Origin: Candidatus Poribacteria bacterium
GTDB lineage: Bacteria; Poribacteria; WGA-4E; WGA-3G
NCBI GenBank assembly: GCA_028818705.1
Contig: JAPPNJ010000155.1
Coordinates: 1 to 64,000, forward strand
DNA: 64,000 nucleotides
Direction: 5' to 3'
Positions within the stretch are counted from its first letter, which is position 1, and every line of letters begins with the position of its first letter. Positions 7,998 through 14,050 of the stretch are shown here, piece after piece. The notes beneath the pieces were generated by a model, which was not told the DNA's origin, searched no databases, and was given only the letters and a program-made list of their open reading frames with translations. Made by a program: the position numbers and the translations under genes.

Positions 7998-8084
7998 GGT
8001 GCGGTTAGGAATGCACGTCGCATGCATCAACGGTATTCATGCCGTATGGCATGAACCGGGGCGAGTACGCCGCAAAACCGCACC
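7998..8084. repeat. Palindromic repeat with nested 33-bp hairpin insert
   Basis: The outer arms GGTGCGGTT (7998-8006) and AACCGCACC (8076-8084) are those of the short family at 7730 and 60825, but the loop is 69 bases instead of 3-4. Within the loop, 8026-8058 holds flank ATCAACGGTA, stem TTCATGCC, loop GTAT, stem GGCATGAA and end CCG. The same insert with a different stem sits at 27403-27435. Confidence 0.75.
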
Positions 8085-8118
8085 TAACGGGTTCTGTTGA
8101 TTTGGTTCCGGTACAATG

Positions 8119-8280
8119 AACATGCCGCCCTTACAGGGCTAAAGAGGGGTGAAGAGAACGCATTTCTATAAACATTTCGCCCCTACGGGACTGAAGATAG
8201 AAACATGCCGCCCTTACAGGGCTAAAGAGGGGTAGGTAGACTCCTTTTCTATAAACATATCGCCCCTACAGGGCTAAGAA
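8119..8280. repeat. Two tandem ~82-bp units of the CGCCC/GGGCT element
   Basis: Four short hairpin cores of the type CCGCCC-TTACA-GGGCT or TCGCCCC-TACA-GGGCT start near 8119, 8170, 8201 and 8253. They form two 82-bp tandem units, each containing TTTCTATAAACAT before its second core. Paired cores of the same family occur at 29319-29392 and 39107-39180. The rest of the spacer (7755-7997 and 8281-8345) shows nothing else recognisable. Confidence 0.75.
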
Positions 8281-8345
8281 GAAGAAAACAACAATCTCCT
8301 ATCCGTGCAATCCGCATAATCCGTGATAATCCGCGATTCAGACAA

Positions 8346-11300
8346 TTACAATGTGGGCAATCTCTCAATAATATCTACTGTTTCTAAACTCACGGTAATT
8401 ATCCTGCCGATTAATTTGACGATGTATTGGGGGTCGTCTGCGCGGTTTGGGTCGTTGACGATGCCGCTCCGTTTGTCTATCTTCACGCGATATTGGTCTA
8501 TTACCCACTCTAAGGCGGCGCGGTTGCCGAGGCGATAATCAAATACTTTTGGAGGCACCCCGTCAATTGTGAGGAAATTGTTGTAGGCAATTTGCGTCTT
8601 GTCTCTGGAGAACTTCATCTTCTCAACGCGCCAATCAAGGGGTACGTCGGGGTTTTGAATGAACTTGAGCTTATCGTATTTGGGTTGGGATTCGTAGTTG
8701 ATATGAAGATCTGCTAATCGCTCTCCTGCCTCCACAAAGCCCCAGAAACTTTCGGCAAAGGGGATATGTGGCAAATCGCGTTTGAGATTCGCCTCGTATT
8801 TTTGGCGATAGCCGGGATGATACAGGATGCCGTAGTTGTAGTTGAAGATGTCCCACTTGGTAATGGTATCGTCTCGGTAGTGGGTTTGGAAGTGTGTCAA
8901 TACCCAATCGGTGATGTTTTCGCGGCGGTTTGTGCCGTCCTCGTCGTAGGTGTAGAAGGGAAAACATTGGAAACTATCTCTTGCTGAAAGAGTGTGAACA
9001 TCGGGAATCAGATTCGTCATCAATGCATTAAATCCAGCACGAAAGCCATGATCACTGACGATTATTACCCGATTTTCAATCTCAGTTTCTGGTGTTGGAA
9101 AGATAAATGGAAATACAAGTACTCTATCATTCATCATTCGATCAAAGTAGAGGTTCAATTTCGTAAAGGGACGATAGAGGGACTGTCGGATCTTTGTATC
9201 TGCAAAGGCGGTGATTTGTCCGCTCTGTAACTTCTGTTTTAAAGTTGAACTCCACTTAATTTTTCTGTCATCTGACGCCACAAAATCATCGAGATTGGCA
9301 TCCCGATCCATCTGTTGCCCCCACCGAGCTACCTCCGCATTGTACGTATCAATCGTCCTGCTTATATTTTCAGTAAGGGCGTTTCGGTTGAAATTGTAAA
9401 CCCAAGCATCACGATTGGTTTTCACACCGTTGCTATAGGTTTTGAAAATCACATCTTCTACTTCACCTTTTACGGATTTCGCTTGTTTGGTTCCTATCGG
9501 AATAAAGGTGTCAAACTCGGGGTGGAGTCCTTCGGTAAGCCATGTATGTCGTGCGTCGGGTTGAATAGGGTCCCACGTAATACCACCTGTGTGCTGACTT
9601 TCATTCAGAAAGTCGAATTTCTGTTTTTTGTTCCACAACTCGTCTGTTTGATAGCAGTAGAGGTTGGGGGACCCAACCCCTACAGAACTCTTTTTTATGA
9701 AAAGGTTGATACTCACACCGACCCGGATTCCGAACACATTCGCATTGGAGACCTTTAATCCTCGCCTTGCATTGCCGCCTAAGTCGAGGATATAGATGGC
9801 ATCACAATCCTCGGCGAGGTGTTTCCGCATACCGTCAAATGCCACGCCATCAAGAAAGCTGCTGTTTGTTACGAAGGCGACAACACCTTCCTCGCCAATC
9901 CGATCTAATGACCATCGGATCGCTTTGACATAGGGATCGTAAAGTTTATTTCTGAGTGTGGCTTTGGAGTCTTTGGCATAGGTGTCTGCAATCCGTTTGT
10001 CCATCGTCTCATACTTCCGATTCTTGTTGTTATCATTCTCATTGACTTGCCCTGCATTGTAAGGTGGGTTGCCGATAACGACGAACATTGGGGTCTCTTT
10101 TTGTTTCTCAACGCGCTCGGTATTGGCAGGCGTGAATAGGTGCATCTGCCTTTCTTCTGCAACCTCAAATGTGTCTACCAGACAGATACCTTCATAGGGC
10201 GCGTATCGGTTCGTGGCGGTGTAAAACTGCTGTTCAATGTTGAGATTGGCGATGTAGTAGGGCAGGAGCATTACCTCGTTGCATTGGAGTTCTGGTGGAT
10301 CAGCGGTATATTTTCGCTCCAATGAGATGGGATCGAGTTCTTGCATGATACGGACGATGAAATTACCGGTGCCGACGAACGGATCAATGATATGCACGCC
10401 AGCATCGGAGAGTGAGCGATCAAACTCGGTTTGCAAGATGTGTTCAACGCTTTTTACCATAAAATCGACGATGGGTTGTGGTGTGTAGACGATGCCGTGT
10501 GTATCGGCAACCTTGACGGAGAACCCCTGAAAAAATTGCTCGTAGACGGTGTTGAGGAAATCCTGTTTCTGTGAGAAGTCTGTGATCGTGCTGGCAGTTT
10601 GCTCAATCGCAGCGTAGAAAGGTTCCAAAGGGCGGAGAAATTCTGATCGGTTCAGCGTTCGTTCGGTTAGCACGTCAATGACGTTTTCAATTTCATGAGC
10701 AATAATATTCCGGCGGGTAAAGTCGGGATTATCAAAGACGGTACGGAAGATGCGTTCCGTTAAGAGATGCTGGATGAGCATCTCCTCTACAGCGGCAACG
10801 GAGAGATTCGGATTAATGGAGGCTCGGCACTGCTGATGGAAACTGGTGAACGCATCCTGAAAATGCGGATTGCTTTGACGTTCCGTTTGGATTAATGTTG
10901 CCAACTTCTCGCCGAGTTCCGGCACTGTCTCTCTGAATTCTGCGACTGCGGTATGCCATGCGGAAATGTTCTCTTCTTGATAGGAAAAGAAAGCCTGGAG
11001 AAGATGGACGAGGTTTCTCGGTTCGGTGATGTCAAGGTCAAGTTGTAGTCGTCCATGTTGATAGAGGAGTGCCTGGGTTGGGGATTGGACGACGATATTT
11101 TCTGATGGATAGCCTATGGCGAATTTCTTGTTCGCTTCGGTGTGTAGGTCATCCTGTGTATCTTTTGCCTCCCAGTAGCCGTGTGGTAAACCGAAGGTAT
11201 CGACAACTTCACCATCGGGTCGAATTCGTCTGTACCCCCCTTTATCAGAGGGGAGGGTATAGGTCTTTTCACAGAGGAGCGTGAAGTTGGATTGATGGCA

Positions 11301-11435
11301 GTAGTGTTGGAGGAGGTTCTGGAATGCGGCGCGGACGGTGCCTTCGTTCTGTTCACCGAGTTGGGCATATTTTTCGAGTTCGGTGTAGTATGTCCTGATG
11401 GGTTTGTGTGTCGGTTTGATGTTGAGCGCTGGCAT
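8346..11435 (-). CDS. Single-polypeptide restriction-modification enzyme (type ISP/IIG-like)
   Basis: This 1029-residue protein combines nuclease, methyltransferase and target recognition. The N-terminus has a PD-(D/E)xK nuclease signature: PDG at residues 73-75 and EAK at 89-91. An N6-adenine methyltransferase core follows, with motif I DPFVGTGNF near residue 350 and motif IV NPPY near 454. The C-terminal third resembles the type ISP C-terminal specificity region. No helicase motifs are visible, so it is shorter than classical ISP translocases such as LlaGI. Two palindromic intergenic-type repeats are incorporated in frame (residues about 60-70 and 585-594). It has its own promoter, is divergent from the next operon, and is probably an anti-phage defence gene. 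Confidence 0.88.
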   Translation of the reverse strand: MPALNIKPTHKPIRTYYTELEKYAQLGEQNEGTVRAAFQNLLQHYCHQSNFTLLCEKTYTLPSDKGGYRRIRPDGEVVDTFGLPHGYWEAKDTQDDLHTEANKKFAIGYPSENIVVQSPTQALLYQHGRLQLDLDITEPRNLVHLLQAFFSYQEENISAWHTAVAEFRETVPELGEKLATLIQTERQSNPHFQDAFTSFHQQCRASINPNLSVAAVEEMLIQHLLTERIFRTVFDNPDFTRRNIIAHEIENVIDVLTERTLNRSEFLRPLEPFYAAIEQTASTITDFSQKQDFLNTVYEQFFQGFSVKVADTHGIVYTPQPIVDFMVKSVEHILQTEFDRSLSDAGVHIIDPFVGTGNFIVRIMQELDPISLERKYTADPPELQCNEVMLLPYYIANLNIEQQFYTATNRYAPYEGICLVDTFEVAEERQMHLFTPANTERVEKQKETPMFVVIGNPPYNAGQVNENDNNKNRKYETMDKRIADTYAKDSKATLRNKLYDPYVKAIRWSLDRIGEEGVVAFVTNSSFLDGVAFDGMRKHLAEDCDAIYILDLGGNARRGLKVSNANVFGIRVGVSINLFIKKSSVGVGSPNLYCYQTDELWNKKQKFDFLNESQHTGGITWDPIQPDARHTWLTEGLHPEFDTFIPIGTKQAKSVKGEVEDVIFKTYSNGVKTNRDAWVYNFNRNALTENISRTIDTYNAEVARWGQQMDRDANLDDFVASDDRKIKWSSTLKQKLQSGQITAFADTKIRQSLYRPFTKLNLYFDRMMNDRVLVFPFIFPTPETEIENRVIIVSDHGFRAGFNALMTNLIPDVHTLSARDSFQCFPFYTYDEDGTNRRENITDWVLTHFQTHYRDDTITKWDIFNYNYGILYHPGYRQKYEANLKRDLPHIPFAESFWGFVEAGERLADLHINYESQPKYDKLKFIQNPDVPLDWRVEKMKFSRDKTQIAYNNFLTIDGVPPKVFDYRLGNRAALEWVIDQYRVKIDKRSGIVNDPNRADDPQYIVKLIGRIITVSLETVDIIERLPTL

Positions 11436-11476
11436 CTATTTTCTCCAGACATTGTCGGTGGACGAAACGATACCAC

Positions 11477-11505
11477 ATTATACACAAATTAGCGCACAAT
11501 CTCAA
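11477..11505 (-). promoter_or_regulatory. Promoter of the restriction-modification gene
   Basis: On the minus strand TTGAGA (11505-11500), a 17-base spacer and a perfect TATAAT (11482-11477) lie about 40 bases before the ATG. CTGGAGAAAA serves as ribosome binding site. The remaining spacer up to 11720 (A+T-rich) shows no further feature. Confidence 0.65.
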
Positions 11506-11720
11506 GGGGAATTTTGCTGCTCGCACGGCTATTCATATCTGGAAAATTTAACAAGCATGCTAACACAAACGACGGAAAGAATTAGTAGGAAATTCATGGG
11601 ATTTTCCTTTCTTGGTTTTCAAGATTTTTCTGATGTTTGAAAAAAATATGTGATATATCCTACTAATACGAAATTTCTGCAAAAAGGTAACAGAGATTTG
11701 GGATGAGTTAACAGTAGGTG

Positions 11721-11749
11721 TTGACCCTGAAACGCTCATACCCTATAAT
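11721..11749 (+). promoter_or_regulatory. Promoter of the ASRT-like operon
   Basis: TTGACC (11721-11726), a 17-base spacer and a perfect TATAAT (11744-11749) lie 36 bases upstream of the gene at 11786. Confidence 0.7.
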
Positions 11750-11785
11750 ATTTCTTAAATTGGTATGGAGGGATCCGAGAGGAAC

Positions 11786-12130
11786 ATGAATCCGTCTGAA
11801 AGACAAGGACCTTCGCAAGAATACATAAAGAGCTGTCGGCACCCACAGATTCAGGCACTTCGACCGGACTCAGAAAAGTCAAAAAGCTTGTGGATACCGA
11901 CCTCGGAACAACTACATGAACTTTTAACGCAGAAACTGCCCTATCCCGACAGGTCGGTTTTACGCCGTACCACAGAGGGTTGGGAATACGAAACCTATTT
12001 TCGGGAGTGGGCGGCTGATTACGGCACTTATATTGATACACACCGTCAATTCGTTGGAAGTGATGCCGAGAGCGTGCTTTTGCAGGCACTAATGGCACTC
12101 CTCGGTATCGGGGAACGATGGATGGTGTAA
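11786..12130 (+). CDS. Hypothetical protein, first gene of ASRT-like operon
   Basis: A 114-residue soluble protein without a family I can name. The middle has a WIPTSEQLHELL segment, and the C-terminal half is rich in aromatic residues (GWEYETYFREWAADYGTYIDTH) and ends in a predicted helix. ATG 11786, preceded by GAGAGGAAC, is preferred to ATG 11765. A strong promoter lies just upstream. Only 14 bases separate it from the next gene, so the two form an operon. Function unknown. Confidence 0.6.
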   Translation: MNPSERQGPSQEYIKSCRHPQIQALRPDSEKSKSLWIPTSEQLHELLTQKLPYPDRSVLRRTTEGWEYETYFREWAADYGTYIDTHRQFVGSDAESVLLQALMALLGIGERWMV

Positions 12131-12144
12131 ATCAGGAGAATTAG

Positions 12145-12852
12145 ATGAATTTTGGACAAGTACTTACGACGATTGAAGATTATAAACAAGCAGGTATCTC
12201 GCTTGAGACCCTAACAACACTTATCAACGATACATTTGGCGATTGGCTTGCATCACAAGGCATAAGTCATCTTATGATGTTAGGAGATAATACACTATGC
12301 CTGAACGTGAGAGGCGAGTTAAAACACACCAATTCCGCAACAGGAATTAGAGCTTACTCCCGATTTCTTGTGATTTCGCTGGACCAGGTGGCAGAAGAAC
12401 CGGAGGCGATAGCCGATGCACTCAAATGTTATAGTTCAGATGGCGATGGGGCTTACGTTTGGATTATTCCAGATGGCTATATGGCGGCTTTAACCCCAGC
12501 GGAGCAGGAATGGGAAGCGCACGGTGGTGGGTATTTTTCGCACGAGTCTATATGCATCTCCAATACCGCTGATACAGACACACGTTGTCTCTTAGAGGTG
12601 CTTTATGAGGATCCGACGCTGGATAACGTCTCCTGCGAATTTGAGGTCGCCGCGCATCGTTCGGTGCATTATCGACTCGATAAACTCAAAGACGAAAATG
12701 GTGAACCGTTGATTGCCAAAGATGCACCCGTCAGTTACAAAATCACGAGCCGTGACGCTCGGATTGTCGTCCAAGGTTCACGTATCCTCACGAGCGGTGA
12801 AAATAGTGTGTTTGCGAGTTTCGGCACGGTTATGGCGTGGTGTCCGCAATAG
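12145..12852 (+). CDS. Protein with C-terminal sensory-rhodopsin-transducer-like domain
   Basis: The 235-residue protein has an unassigned N-terminal domain (1-100). Residues about 104-235 follow the pattern of Anabaena sensory rhodopsin transducer (ASRT): a WIIPDGY opening like WAIAEGYIP, FSHESICISNT like ISHETVCILNA, FEVAAHRSVHYRLDKL like VPARRTKHVRFNDL, ARIVVQGSR like VPIVVQHTR, and a GENSVFAS-type end. In Anabaena ASRT is a soluble tetramer downstream of a membrane rhodopsin; relatives may bind small ligands or DNA. No opsin gene is visible here. The gene follows the 114-residue protein with a good ribosome binding site, AGGAG. The fusion and setting are unusual; the domain call rests on recalled motif similarity. 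Confidence 0.7.
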   Translation: MNFGQVLTTIEDYKQAGISLETLTTLINDTFGDWLASQGISHLMMLGDNTLCLNVRGELKHTNSATGIRAYSRFLVISLDQVAEEPEAIADALKCYSSDGDGAYVWIIPDGYMAALTPAEQEWEAHGGGYFSHESICISNTADTDTRCLLEVLYEDPTLDNVSCEFEVAAHRSVHYRLDKLKDENGEPLIAKDAPVSYKITSRDARIVVQGSRILTSGENSVFASFGTVMAWCPQ

Positions 12853-12905
12853 TATTTGACATCTGTACGACGCAAAAAATTCACGCTTATAGCCCATCAA
12901 CATTC

Positions 12906-12934
12906 TTGCATTTACAGGTCGGATAGTGTATACT
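12906..12934 (+). promoter_or_regulatory. Promoter of TPR-DUF433/DUF5615 pair
   Basis: TTGCAT (12906-12911), a 17-base spacer and TATACT (12929-12934). The start codon at 12956 follows with AAAGGAG as ribosome binding site. Confidence 0.6.
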
Positions 12935-12955
12935 GGCATAAAGGAGATAATTCAA

Positions 12956-13441
12956 ATGAAAACCGAACACAAACTATTATCCGCCGAGGTGTACTTCACG
13001 CGGGGCAATGAGAAGAGCAAGTCGGGTAACTATAAAGGTGCCATCGCTGACTATAACACAGCGATTCATCTAAAACCAGATTTTGCTCGTGCTTATTACC
13101 ACCGAGCGGAGGCGAAGGGTAAACTTGGACAACTATCCAGGGCAAAATCTGATCTCCAAATTGCGGCGAAACTTGCAAAACAAGCCGGCGATGTGAGCCT
13201 CAAAATCGTTACTGAACAAAAGCTTCTATTAAGCCGAATTACTTTTAATCCAGGCAAGTGCGGTGGACGCGCCTGTATTCGAGACATGCGGATTCGTGTC
13301 ACAGATGTCCTCGAATTGCTTGCAAGCGGACTTTCTGTTAAAGAGATTCTTGAAGAAATGCCGGATCTGGAAGCTGAAGACATCTTTGCGTGCCTTCAGT
13401 TCGCTGCACGTCAAATGGACACTCCCATAGTCACTGCATGA
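12956..13441 (+). CDS. TPR-DUF433 fusion, probable antitoxin
   Basis: The 161-residue protein has two parts. Residues about 8-85 are tetratricopeptide repeats (AEVYFTRGNEKSKSGNYKGA, then a second repeat starting at ARAYYHRAEAKGKLGQ). Residues about 95-155 are a DUF433 domain (ITFNPGKCGGRACIRD, IRVTDVLELLASGLS, EEMPDLEAEDI), the winged-helix-like antitoxin usually paired with DUF5615 toxins. DUF433 antitoxins normally stand alone at about 75-90 residues, so the TPR extension is notable. ATG 12956 has AAAGGAG upstream. Its TGA overlaps the toxin ATG (ATGA). It probably neutralises the toxin and represses the operon. Confidence 0.82.
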   Translation: MKTEHKLLSAEVYFTRGNEKSKSGNYKGAIADYNTAIHLKPDFARAYYHRAEAKGKLGQLSRAKSDLQIAAKLAKQAGDVSLKIVTEQKLLLSRITFNPGKCGGRACIRDMRIRVTDVLELLASGLSVKEILEEMPDLEAEDIFACLQFAARQMDTPIVTA

Positions 13442-13782
13442 AATTTTGGATCGATGCCCAACTTCCTCCTGCCTTAGCATCATGGCTCACGGACACTTTT
13501 GGGGTGGAAGCGTTTTCTGTCAAACGTCTTGGACTCCGAGATGCAAGTGATGAACGAATTTTCTTTGCAGCGCGCACCGAAAAAGTGATTGTAATAACTA
13601 AAGATAGAGACTTTGTGCAATTATTAGAGAGGCTTGGTCCCCCACCTAAGGTTATTTGGGTGACTTGTGGTAATGTATCAAATGCTGAAATGCGTAATAT
13701 TTTCCGACAAGACTTCCAAAAAGCCGTTTTAAGTTTACAACAAAGCAAATCCTTGGTAGAGATTCCTGATATTACCATCTGA
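13438..13782 (+). CDS. DUF5615 PIN-like toxin
   Basis: The 114-residue protein matches the DUF5615 family, a PIN-like nuclease fold. It has the opening KFWIDAQLPPALASWL with Asp6, RDASDERIF with Asp38, VITKDRDF with Asp56 and Asp58, and the PPKVIWVTCGN strand. These acidic residues would bind metal for RNA cleavage. The ATGA overlap with the upstream DUF433 gene gives tight coupling. Only the toxin-antitoxin pairing is inferred from family knowledge; the RNA target is unknown. Confidence 0.85.
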   Translation: MKFWIDAQLPPALASWLTDTFGVEAFSVKRLGLRDASDERIFFAARTEKVIVITKDRDFVQLLERLGPPPKVIWVTCGNVSNAEMRNIFRQDFQKAVLSLQQSKSLVEIPDITI

Positions 13783-13836
13783 ATATAACGTCTTGCCCTG
13801 CGTTAGTACTTTGTCACGTCAAAACTGAGGGCATAA

Positions 13837-13950
13837 AGTCGCGAGCAGGGGAAATTGAAGAAACACCCAAGCAAGGGGAAATTGAGGAAACACCCAAGCA
13901 AAAACCCCAAGCAAAAACACCCCAAGCAAAAACACTCGCTCCTACAAGAA
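13837..13950. repeat. GCGAG/CTCGC hairpin element with tandem repeat in its loop
   Basis: The outer arms AGTCGCGAG (13837-13845) and ACTCGCTCCTAC (13934-13945) match the short element at 30383-30408. In between are two near-identical 26-27-bp units (GGGGAAATTGA-R-GAAACACCCAAGCA) followed by shorter CCCAAGCAAAAAC units. The rest of 13783-14050 shows nothing else. Confidence 0.75.
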
Positions 13951-14050
13951 GATAAATGGACAGCACAACATCCAGACGCACTCTAAATACCTTTTACCCA
14001 TCATTTTAAGGTGAACAGAACACCAGTTATGTTTCATTTCACGGATAGTC

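Noticed and set aside
8119..8280. Regular short repeats resembling a CRISPR array
   Set aside because: Repeats are short hairpins in an 82-bp tandem, 'spacers' are themselves repeated, and no cas genes are nearby.
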